From an uncultured Poribacteria bacterium (GTDB lineage Bacteria > Poribacteria > WGA-4E > WGA-3G): a stretch of 64,000 bases of DNA. Positions 51,346 through 58,530 of the stretch are shown here, piece after piece; the first letter of the stretch is position 1, and each line of letters opens with the position of its first letter. Position numbers and translations under genes: made by a program. The stretch is from positions 2,080,630 to 2,144,629 of the forward strand of contig OX638316.1 of NCBI GenBank assembly GCA_951812525.1, read 5' to 3'. The notes below the pieces were generated by a model. It was not told the origin of the DNA, searched no databases, and was given only the letters and a program-made list of their open reading frames with translations.

Positions 51346-51563
51346 TAAATATTCACTTCAGTTATGAAAACTTCCAAGGCAGGTTCCTCGACTTCAAGTT
51401 CTTCTTTTCCAAAAGTCTCAATATAAAACCGAATTGCTGATGTTACGTCCTCAACACTTTCCTCGTAGGTATCACCTTGACCTATAACGACCCCCTTTAA
51501 TCCGATTGGATAGGCAACATAGCCATCGGTATGTTTTTCGACAATAATCTTGAAAGGTTGCAT
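51345..51563 (-). CDS. hicB: HicB-family antitoxin (short, no DNA-binding domain)
   Basis: The 72-residue protein is a HicB/UPF0150-like partial RNase-H fold (FKIIVEKHTDGYVAYPIGLKGVVIGQGDTYEESVEDVTSAIRFYIETFG). It should neutralise the HicA toxin encoded directly after it. Longer HicB proteins carry a C-terminal HTH or RHH domain; this one ends soon after the fold, so it may not autoregulate by DNA binding. A good GAGGGAG site precedes the ATG. Confidence 0.87.
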   Translation of the reverse strand: MQPFKIIVEKHTDGYVAYPIGLKGVVIGQGDTYEESVEDVTSAIRFYIETFGKEELEVEEPALEVFITEVNI

Positions 51564-51593
51564 TCTGTTCTCCCTCTTTCTATGGAAATTTAT

Positions 51594-52871
51594 CTACTCA
51601 CTAAACCGCGAGCGGAGTGCCCATAAGCCTTGTCCGGGTTCGCTGATATAGAAGAAACCGCCGTCATTGAATCCGTCAGTAAGCGTTTCGGGATTGTATT
51701 CGGCAATCACTTCGCTCACGGGTGCCCACTGATAACCAACGGATTCGATTTCGGCTTGGGTGAGGTGTCCGGTCGCATAAGTGACCTTGAAACGCCCTTC
51801 GGTACTGCCGTGAATCAAGTGCGCGGCAGCGGAAAGGTTTTCTTGCAACTCTGGGTTTTCCGAAACGGCTTTGAGTGTTGTCGGTGTGCCGCGGTAGCCG
51901 TATTTTCGGATGAGTCGATCGATTTCAGCGTCCTCACCGAATTCGCGGAGACCGGGAGCAATGATGATTAACTCACCGTCGTCTGCCATTGCCATCCGTG
52001 TACGGTAGATTGCCTTGTTACCGAGCCACGTGCTTTTAAACTCTATCGGATCCAAGTAGACGATTACTTTTGCTAAAGGGGCATCCAAGAAGGTCATGTT
52101 AGTGGCTCTGCTTAGTTCGGCGGCGGTTTCAAAGGTGTGTGCATCATCGCCGACGTAGAGTCCACGCATTACGCGCTCGCCAGTGGCATCGGCATCCATG
52201 ACGCTCATGACATACTGAATACCGAGCTGTTTCAGATGGTATGTATGGGCATAGTTCAACACTCGCCTGACAGAGGTATCGGTTCGTCCCATCAGGCGTT
52301 CCATGCCGTCTACGGCACCAAGAAAATGAGATTTGTTAATCATCTCGACGCCGCCTGCACCGACGAGGATGTTTTTAAATCCGTTGGCGATGCCGATAAC
52401 TTCGTGTGGGATCACTTGTCCGACGGAGATAATAAGTTCGTAGTCTCCCTCTACAAGACGGCGATTTACGGCAACAGGAATGCTGTAATCGAGTTTGCCT
52501 CCTGACACTTCCTGCACGAACTCGGATGGAACTTCGCCGAAGTGGTACAGTCCAGTCCGCCAGTTGTGAACATGATAGGTCGCTTTGGGCAAGTCTCCGT
52601 ACATCTCGGCAATCTGCGCTTCGGTCATCGGGGCGTGTGTGCCGATGGCGGGGAGGATATCGAAGGTGGTGCCGTTTGCGGAGTCCCACAACTCATAGAG
52701 GATTTGGGTGAGTTCGCCAGCGTTTGAGTGGAGGCGTGTTATATCCGGCGGGACTACCAGAATCTTTTTTGGGATACCGCCTAACTTGAGCAGTGCCTCG
52801 CGTAGTAAGGAACGTTTTTCTTCCGATGTGATGACGGTGTCTTTTCCACCGTGGGCAATATAGGTTGGCAT
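51594..52871 (-). CDS. Nickel-dependent lactate racemase (LarA) family protein
   Basis: This 425-residue protein has the DUF2088/LarA order: VVPPDITRLHS near residue 41, IGTHAPMTEAQI, YHVHNW, GQVIPHEVIGIANGFKNILVG and VEMINKSHF. LarA-type enzymes use a nickel-pincer cofactor to racemise or epimerise alpha-hydroxy acids. The larB, larC and larE genes for that cofactor are not in the window. Relatives act on lactate, malate or sugar acids, so I leave the substrate open. It lies upstream of hicBA on the same strand, 30 bases apart. Confidence 0.82.
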   Translation of the reverse strand: MPTYIAHGGKDTVITSEEKRSLLREALLKLGGIPKKILVVPPDITRLHSNAGELTQILYELWDSANGTTFDILPAIGTHAPMTEAQIAEMYGDLPKATYHVHNWRTGLYHFGEVPSEFVQEVSGGKLDYSIPVAVNRRLVEGDYELIISVGQVIPHEVIGIANGFKNILVGAGGVEMINKSHFLGAVDGMERLMGRTDTSVRRVLNYAHTYHLKQLGIQYVMSVMDADATGERVMRGLYVGDDAHTFETAAELSRATNMTFLDAPLAKVIVYLDPIEFKSTWLGNKAIYRTRMAMADDGELIIIAPGLREFGEDAEIDRLIRKYGYRGTPTTLKAVSENPELQENLSAAAHLIHGSTEGRFKVTYATGHLTQAEIESVGYQWAPVSEVIAEYNPETLTDGFNDGGFFYISEPGQGLWALRSRFSE

Positions 52872-52899
52872 AATGTTAGTCTCGGTTGTTTAGAGCACA

Positions 52900-52921
52900 G
52901 GCGAGGTTAGGAAACCTCGCC
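52900..52921. repeat. CGAGGTT palindromic hairpin repeat
   Basis: Perfect 9-bp stem GGCGAGGTT / AACCTCGCC with loop AGGA; same core as the copies at 32275 and 53875. Confidence 0.75.
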
Positions 52922-52952
52922 AGCGGGCGTTAAGGCAAAAGTATTGAGTAAT

Positions 52953-52980
52953 GGTCGGGATTCGGAGATCCCTCCTACAG
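52953..52980 (-). repeat. GTAG-hairpin (REP-like) repeat
   Basis: Nearly identical to the elements at 38759 and 58499. It lies about 30 bases after the CGAGGTT palindrome, so two repeat families cluster in this 160-base gap. Confidence 0.7.
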
Positions 52981-53032
52981 AAGAACTGGGGGTCCTATCT
53001 AAATAAAAAAGGATTCTTGATTGTAAACTTGG

Positions 53033-53791
53033 CTAATAAGCAGCTTTGATGGTTCCCCATGTTGTGCTTAACTTATCCTGTGGCTCGACAGGTAAAACGA
53101 GGTCTTCGACGGCATCGCCGACAAAGATGTTATCGATATAGACAAGCCCGTAGTTGCCGAACTTACCGGTCTTGAAGTTTCCGTCTTCCCCTTCTGTTGT
53201 TGGATCGACTTTGTTAAACGGTGTCTTATCCTTACGCTCTTTGAGTTTGAAAGTGAATTTATCACCTGAGAGGATCAGTTGCGCTCGATACCAGACTTCG
53301 GGATCATTTTCTACCATTCCATCTTTAACTTTTCCCCAACCGCCTTGGCGTTTGTAGAAGTGGTATTCTCTACCTCCTTGCCGCCGGTCGCTCAGATAGA
53401 ATTTCTCCCCTTCTTGGAAGCGGAAGACAACTCCCATATAGAAGTCGTCAGGGAACATCATATCCCATTCAGCGACGTAATCGTCCCAGCTGTCGTCGCC
53501 GATGACATAGATGGATCCGCCGACATCGTGCCTTGATTGATTGGATGCTTTGTCAGCGGTCAAGAGGACATTATTACTTGCTTTTTTTGGATCTGCGACG
53601 ACTTGAGCGGTTGTACTTCCGTCGTGTCCGACCTCCCATTTGCTCGGTTCTTCTCCGATTTTATCCTTTTCAAAGTCGTCGTGAAACAGTAGGACTGCTG
53701 GTGCTGGGAGTGCTATGCTGATGCTCAATGTGAGCACGGCAATTATGGCGTAGGTTGCGGGTTTCAAAGGTGGTAGGTGTGTAGAAGGCAT
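53033..53791 (-). CDS. Secreted concanavalin-like protein with C-terminal TTWG tag
   Basis: The 252-residue protein has an N-terminal signal-like segment (TYAIIAVLTLSISIALPAPA) and one beta-rich domain (about 34-230) with FHDDFEKDKIGEEPSKWEV, DDYVAEWDMMFPDDFYMGVVFRF and NYGLVYIDNIFVGD. It resembles the lectin-like fold of the 222-residue protein at 13706 more than LamG. The C-terminus is PVEPQDKLSTTWGTIK, the shared tag. A good AAGGAAG site precedes the ATG. It sits upstream of the LarA gene, from which it is separated by two repeats. Binding role likely, function unknown. Confidence 0.78.
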   Translation of the reverse strand: MPSTHLPPLKPATYAIIAVLTLSISIALPAPAVLLFHDDFEKDKIGEEPSKWEVGHDGSTTAQVVADPKKASNNVLLTADKASNQSRHDVGGSIYVIGDDSWDDYVAEWDMMFPDDFYMGVVFRFQEGEKFYLSDRRQGGREYHFYKRQGGWGKVKDGMVENDPEVWYRAQLILSGDKFTFKLKERKDKTPFNKVDPTTEGEDGNFKTGKFGNYGLVYIDNIFVGDAVEDLVLPVEPQDKLSTTWGTIKAAY

Positions 53792-53874
53792 TTTTTCTTC
53801 CTTGTTTCAAAGAGGTTTAAAGGTGAAAAAACGGATCCGTAATTTGTAGCGCAGTTTCCACGATGTGATATTTA

Positions 53875-53907
53875 GTGGTTGGCGAGGTTTTCAACCTCGC
53901 CAACCAC
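53875..53907. repeat. CGAGGTT palindromic hairpin repeat (long stem)
   Basis: A perfect 15-bp inverted repeat (GTGGTTGGCGAGGTT and its complement) around a 3-base loop; core shared with 32275 and 52900. It is the strongest hairpin of this type in the window and lies just past the stop of the FAH gene, so it may end that transcript. Confidence 0.8.
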
Positions 53908-53934
53908 AGGTTATAAGGCGCGCCTACCCAAAAA

Positions 53935-54687
53935 TTACTGTGCTACAACAGGATTTTTCAGAATGCCGATGCCATCAATCTCGATTTCGACGACATCACC
54001 CGCTTTTAATGCGCTCGTTGTGCCGGGTGTGCCAGTAAAGATCACATCACCGGGTTCAAGGGTTATCGCCTGTGAAATGAAGCTTACAACCGTTGTTACC
54101 GGAAAGATGAGGTCTGCAGTGGTCTGTTTCTGAACGACTTCGCCGTTAATGCGGGTTTCCAAATGTGCGTCGGTGTAGTCAAGGTCAGTGACGATGACCG
54201 GTCCTATGGGTCCAAAGGTATCGGATGCTTTGGCGCGCCACCACTGTAAATCGTTGCTTTGCCAAGTACGCGCACTGACGTCGTTGCCGCACGTCACGCC
54301 TAATATATTAGCGGCGGCTTCTTCTGGTGTTGCCTTCCGTGTCTGTTTCTTCATTATGACGACGAGTTCGCCTTCGGCGTGAACTTCATCATCACCGTCT
54401 GGTAGTTCGATATTGCCGCCCGGATCGTTAATGCAGGAAGGGGTTTTGATGAAGATTTCGGGATTTTGCGGTTCTGGTGCTCCGTCTAAGTGACTCCGAT
54501 AGTTCAGACCGACGGCTAACACTTTCGTGGGTGTTGTCGGTGCGAGGAGTTTGACATCTGCTAATGCGACGGTTTCTCCTGTTTCGTTGTGTTCACCAAA
54601 CGGGCATCCCGATAGGACGTTCAGATTATCTCCTGAAACAGTGCCGTAACCGATTGTGCCATTTAATTCGTATCGTGCTAATTTCAT
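53935..54687 (-). CDS. Fumarylacetoacetate hydrolase (FAH) family protein
   Basis: The 250-residue enzyme is of the FAH superfamily, which hydrolyses, hydrates or decarboxylates beta-keto acids. LAVGLNYRSHLDG, metal ligands in HAEGELVVIM (two Glu), GVTCGNDVSARTWQ, ASDTFGPIGPVIV and the C-terminal LEPGDVIFTGTPGTT are all diagnostic. Length suits the short bacterial FAHD1/HpaG-type proteins such as 2-keto-3-deoxy-arabonate dehydratases or 5-oxopent-3-ene decarboxylases. Substrate is not evident. AAAGGAG precedes the ATG. Confidence 0.9.
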   Translation of the reverse strand: MKLARYELNGTIGYGTVSGDNLNVLSGCPFGEHNETGETVALADVKLLAPTTPTKVLAVGLNYRSHLDGAPEPQNPEIFIKTPSCINDPGGNIELPDGDDEVHAEGELVVIMKKQTRKATPEEAAANILGVTCGNDVSARTWQSNDLQWWRAKASDTFGPIGPVIVTDLDYTDAHLETRINGEVVQKQTTADLIFPVTTVVSFISQAITLEPGDVIFTGTPGTTSALKAGDVVEIEIDGIGILKNPVVAQ

Positions 54688-54819
54688 TGTAGTCTCCTTT
54701 GATTTTTTCCGGCGTAGTTTGCGAGCCGAAATTTGCTATATTCTATCGTGTGTGTGATGTGGTGTCAATTGATTTATTGTCCTTGGCGGTCAGCTTTCAG
54801 CGGTCGGCAGTCAGTGGTC

Positions 54820-54842
54820 GAGGCTCAGAGATCCCTCCTACA
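54820..54842 (-). repeat. Diverged GTAG-hairpin repeat
   Basis: On the minus strand GTAGGAGGGATCTC is followed by TGAGCC, an imperfect version of the 38759-type element. It lies 80 bases upstream of argC within a GTCAG-rich stretch. Confidence 0.45.
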
Positions 54843-54927
54843 GAGGAGTAATTTGACTTTTGGCACAAAATGTGTTAAAATTCCATACAAAATTAACACC
54901 CTTATAAAAAATATACGGTGAGATGTA

Positions 54928-55971
54928 ATGATGAAAATTGGAATTGTTGGCGCATCAGGGTATGGTGGCAGCGAGTTGTTACGCTTTCTCGTCAACCATC
55001 CGGGAGAATTAAAAATAGCACTCTGCACGTCTGAGACTTACGCTGGGCAGTGTATTGACAGTGTTCTACCCAATCTTCGTGGGTTTTTATCCGCCAAGTT
55101 TGAACCCTTGGAGCTTGATTCCCTCAAAGAGAGAGTGGATGCTGTTGTTCTCGCTGTTCCACACAAAGTTGCTATGTCGTTCGCACCGCAAATTCTGGCA
55201 CAAGGTCTACGCGTCATAGATTTCAGTGGAGATTATCGATTCACAGATGCTGAGACCTATGAAGCCTGGTATCATGTGCAACATACGAGTGCATCACTGA
55301 TACCTGAGGCGGTATATGGTTTGCCGGAACGGTATCGCGATTGCATTCGCACCGCACGACTCGTCGCGAATCCAGGGTGTTATCCGATGAGTGCTATACT
55401 TGCGGCGATGCCTTTCGTTGCTGAAGGTGTAGTGGAATTAGACTCTATTATTATAGACTCGAAATCCGGTATTTCTGGTGCCGGTCCAAAACCCAGTGAA
55501 AATACACACTACCCGAATCGGGAGTCTAACTTTGTCGCCTACAAAGTCGGAGTGCATCAACATACACCGGAGATTGAACAGGAGTTGACGGCTGTCGCAT
55601 CGGAACCGGTCTGTGTAACGTTTACCCCTCACCTTGTGCCAATGACGCGTGGTATTCTCAGCACTGTCTATATGCGTCTCACAGAAGAGATGTCCACCGA
55701 AGAAGCCCTCGATATCTATTCAGCCTTTTATGGACACGAGCCATTTGTTCGGGTGCTTCCCTCTGGTACCTATCCGGAAACGAAGGCGGTACTCGGCAGC
55801 AACTATTGCGATGTTGGTCTTGAGGTGGATACGCGGACACGCCGCATCGTTGCGATGGCAGCGATTGACAACCTCGGTAAGGGTGCTGCGGGTGCTGTCG
55901 TGCAAAATCTCAACCTGATGTTCGGCTTCAAGGAGACTGCTGGGCTGAAGGTGCCGGGGATGATGCCTTAG
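54928..55971 (+). CDS. argC: N-acetyl-gamma-glutamyl-phosphate reductase
   Basis: The 347-residue enzyme reduces N-acetylglutamyl-5-phosphate to the semialdehyde in arginine biosynthesis, using NADPH. The Rossmann motif GASGYGGSELLRFL is at 8-21 and the catalytic Cys151 is in ANPGCYPMSAIL. A conserved DSKSGISGAGP follows. Two ATGs lie together at the start; either fits. Other arg genes are absent, and the next gene is lpxB, 141 bases on. Confidence 0.95.
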   Translation: MMKIGIVGASGYGGSELLRFLVNHPGELKIALCTSETYAGQCIDSVLPNLRGFLSAKFEPLELDSLKERVDAVVLAVPHKVAMSFAPQILAQGLRVIDFSGDYRFTDAETYEAWYHVQHTSASLIPEAVYGLPERYRDCIRTARLVANPGCYPMSAILAAMPFVAEGVVELDSIIIDSKSGISGAGPKPSENTHYPNRESNFVAYKVGVHQHTPEIEQELTAVASEPVCVTFTPHLVPMTRGILSTVYMRLTEEMSTEEALDIYSAFYGHEPFVRVLPSGTYPETKAVLGSNYCDVGLEVDTRTRRIVAMAAIDNLGKGAAGAVVQNLNLMFGFKETAGLKVPGMMP

Positions 55972-55974
55972 GAT

Positions 55975-56023
55975 AGTACTGGGTACTGAGTACTGGGTAC
56001 TGGGTACTGGGTACTGGGTACTG
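55975..56023 (+). repeat. 7-bp tandem repeat, seven units
   Basis: Seven consecutive copies of RGTACTG (A or G first) begin four bases after the argC stop; a degenerate unit follows. Its period is not a multiple of three and it lies between genes. Confidence 0.85.
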
Positions 56024-56112
56024 AGTCTCAGTTAAAGAGGTTTTTGTTAAACAGGAACCCTTTTCTGCTGTTGAATCCTATTCCGTCTGACAATTATTGT
56101 TCGGAGACTATT

Positions 56113-57270
56113 GTGCCGACTGTTATGATTGTTGCTGGAGAGCCCTCTGGTGACCTGCACGCTTCTCATGTTGCACACCGACTCAAGGTACTTTGTCCCG
56201 ATATAACGCTCTTCGGCATGGGTGGCGACCAGATGGAAAAGGCGGCGGTGAAGCTTGATTTCCACATCCGAGATTCTGCCGTTATGGGGTTTGCCGATGT
56301 TGTTACTGTCCTACCGATGTTCCTTCGGAAACAGACGCGTCTGAAACAGCGTATCCGTGAGGAACGCCCTGATGTACTCCTCCTCGTCGATTTTGCCGAG
56401 TTTAATATGCCGTTAGCCAAGTTTGCACAGAAGCACGGCGTTTCGGTTGTTTACTATATCCCACCAAAAGCTTGGGCGTGGCGTGCGGGTCGAGCGCGGA
56501 AATTGGCGAAATGGGCGGATGTTGTCGCTGCGATATTTCCTTTTGAAGCGGAATTCTATCAAGATGCTGGTGCGAATGCAGAGTTTGTTGGGCATCCGCT
56601 CGTCGATTTTGCACAGACCTCTCTCACCGGGCACGAGGCGCGGGAACAGCTCGGTTTAGTCGAAAATGAGCAGGCGCAAGATGCTCCTGTTATCGGATTG
56701 ATGCCGGGAAGTCGCCGTTCTGAGATCCGACACATTTTGCCAGTGATGCTGGAAGCCGCAGCGAACGTTACCAAAGTCTATCCGCACGCACAGTGGATCC
56801 TCCCTTTAGCCCCAGGACTCTCACGCGATCTCATTGCTACGTGCCAACAAGAATTGGTAGGTATCGAGGTTCCGCCTATTAAAATTGTGGAGCAGTCGAC
56901 CTATCCAGTGATGCGGGCATCGACCCTGTTATTGGTTACCTCTGGCACAGCGACACTTGAAGCAGCGTGTATCGGGACACCGATGATTATCCTCTTTCGC
57001 ACATCAACACTCAACTGGCGTATTATCACGTCCCTGTCTCCTTTGAACCGGAGCGGGCTTCCGAATCTGATCGCTGGTCACGACATTGTGCCAGAGCTGC
57101 TACAGACGGATCTGACACCAGCAGGTTTGACGGAATTGGCTCTGGATTTCTTGCGGCATCCAGAGAAACGGGAGACGCAACAGAAGGCACTTCAAGCGGT
57201 TTATGCACAGCTTGGTACAGCCGGTGCCGCTGAGCGTACTGCTGAATTGGTGTTGGATCAAATCCAATGA
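56113..57270 (+). CDS. lpxB: Lipid-A-disaccharide synthase
   Basis: This 385-residue GT19 glycosyltransferase joins UDP-diacylglucosamine and lipid X to form lipid A disaccharide at the inner membrane. IVAGEPSGDLHA opens the protein, with LLVDFAEFNMPLA, YYIPPKAWAWR, FVGHPLVD and LMPGSRRSEI all diagnostic. I chose the GTG that has CGGAG seven bases upstream because it gives the family length. An ATG four codons later would leave a very short N-terminus. lpxK overlaps by 4 bases. This gene shows the cell has a lipid-A-bearing outer membrane. Confidence 0.93.
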   Translation: MPTVMIVAGEPSGDLHASHVAHRLKVLCPDITLFGMGGDQMEKAAVKLDFHIRDSAVMGFADVVTVLPMFLRKQTRLKQRIREERPDVLLLVDFAEFNMPLAKFAQKHGVSVVYYIPPKAWAWRAGRARKLAKWADVVAAIFPFEAEFYQDAGANAEFVGHPLVDFAQTSLTGHEAREQLGLVENEQAQDAPVIGLMPGSRRSEIRHILPVMLEAAANVTKVYPHAQWILPLAPGLSRDLIATCQQELVGIEVPPIKIVEQSTYPVMRASTLLLVTSGTATLEAACIGTPMIILFRTSTLNWRIITSLSPLNRSGLPNLIAGHDIVPELLQTDLTPAGLTELALDFLRHPEKRETQQKALQAVYAQLGTAGAAERTAELVLDQIQ

Positions 57271-58379
57271 AATTTGTAGGCTACCGCGACCCTGCCTCGC
57301 TCCAAAAGAGACTTCTCGCAACCCCTTTACGCTTTCTGTTAATTCTACTCAGTTGGCTCCACGCTGTCGGTGTTTGGATGCGAAATTGGTTTTATATGCT
57401 CGGCGTGTTTAGGGTGCGAACTCTCCCCTGTACCGTCATCAGTGTTGGTAATATCACTGTCGGTGGGACGGGCAAAACCCCTGCTGTTATTGCTATTGCA
57501 AAACATCTTCAGAAGGAAGGTATGCGTGTTGCGATCTTACTGCGCGGTTACAAACGCCACGCCCGTGAGAAGGTGACGGTTGTCTCAGATGGGAAAAAGG
57601 TGTGCGTATCTTCAAGAGAAAGTGGAGATGAAGCATACATGATGGCGAGACACCTCAGCAACGTTCCGATTGTTGTGGGTGGACAACGCTATCTGTCGGG
57701 ACAGGTCGCTCTATCGCGTTTTAATGTGGATGTACTGCTCCTTGACGACGCATATCAGCATCGGCAGCTTGGGCGTGATGTTGATATTCTTACGCTTCTG
57801 GCAACACATCCGTTCGGGAATCCAGAGAGGCTGCTGCCGGCGGGAACACTACGTGAGCCACCAACTGCGCTTCGACGCGCCGACATTGTTCTGCTGACGC
57901 ATGCAGACACACCTGACATCTCCGTTGATGCTCGGCAAGCAGTGAAACGGTTGGCACCGAATGCGCTGGTTTTGGAGAGCACCCATCAGCCGACACTTCT
58001 CTATCCAGTGGTTTCTGAAGACGGTGAAGAGCGGATGGGTGTAGAAGAACTCGAAGGGAAACGGCTTCTTGCGGTCTGTGGGATTGGAAATCCGGAAAGT
58101 TTTGTCGCTACGCTCAGGCGGTGTTCTCCAGAGAACGTTGAACTGCTGGCGTTTCCTGACCATCACGTTTATACGGAGGTTGATGGACAGCAGATATATG
58201 ATGCTTTTCGAGCAGCGAAAGCAGATCTAATTGTCACGACACAGAAAGATGAACAGAAACTGGTAAGCCTTGCAGAACACCATGAACTACCGATTGTTGT
58301 GTTGGTGGTTGCATTGGTTATTGATGGTGGGGATGAAAAGCTTACTGATGTTTTGCTGGCGAGTATTCGTGCGGAATAG
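57267..58379 (+). CDS. lpxK: Tetraacyldisaccharide 4'-kinase
   Basis: The 370-residue membrane-associated kinase phosphorylates the 4' position of the lipid A disaccharide. It has an N-terminal hydrophobic segment (LRFLLILLSWLHAVGVW), then the P-loop GGTGKTP (66-72) in SVGNITVGGTGKTP. LLRGYKR, DEAYMMAR, DDAYQHRQLGRDVDI and FPDHHVYTEVD follow as in LpxK. Its ATG overlaps the lpxB stop (ATGA), so the two are coupled and consecutive in the Raetz pathway. Confidence 0.94.
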   Translation: MKFVGYRDPASLQKRLLATPLRFLLILLSWLHAVGVWMRNWFYMLGVFRVRTLPCTVISVGNITVGGTGKTPAVIAIAKHLQKEGMRVAILLRGYKRHAREKVTVVSDGKKVCVSSRESGDEAYMMARHLSNVPIVVGGQRYLSGQVALSRFNVDVLLLDDAYQHRQLGRDVDILTLLATHPFGNPERLLPAGTLREPPTALRRADIVLLTHADTPDISVDARQAVKRLAPNALVLESTHQPTLLYPVVSEDGEERMGVEELEGKRLLAVCGIGNPESFVATLRRCSPENVELLAFPDHHVYTEVDGQQIYDAFRAAKADLIVTTQKDEQKLVSLAEHHELPIVVLVVALVIDGGDEKLTDVLLASIRAE

Positions 58380-58404
58380 TGGTCAGTGGCGTAAAGAAAG
58401 TTTT

Positions 58405-58524
58405 GTGCGGTTTTGCCCGGTGCTGTTAGAAACCGCACCTACTGACTTGGTAGTCAGCAATCGAGGTCGGGATTTAGAAATCCGTCTTATCCTTAAGAGT
58501 CGGGATTCGGAGATCCCTCCTACA
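58405..58524 (-). repeat. Cluster of GTAG-hairpin repeats in a convergent gap
   Basis: Three units lie here. One (58405-58442) has GTAG then a 9-bp stem GTGCGGTTT/AAACCGCAC with a 16-base loop. One (58464-58485) keeps a CGGGATTT/AAATCCG hairpin without the GTAG. One (58499-58524) is almost identical to 38759 and 52953. The gap separates lpxK from the membrane-protein gene, and the hairpins could end transcripts from both sides. Confidence 0.65.
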
Positions 58525-58530
58525 GAAGAA

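Noticed and set aside
51345-51563. Frameshifted or truncated long HicB
   Set aside because: The short protein has an ordinary start and stop and overlaps hicA by one base in the usual manner, so it is probably a naturally short antitoxin.
55975-56023. Seven-base tandem array considered as a CRISPR or origin iteron
   Set aside because: Units are directly joined with no spacers, are too short for CRISPR repeats, and no DnaA-box cluster or replication gene is near.
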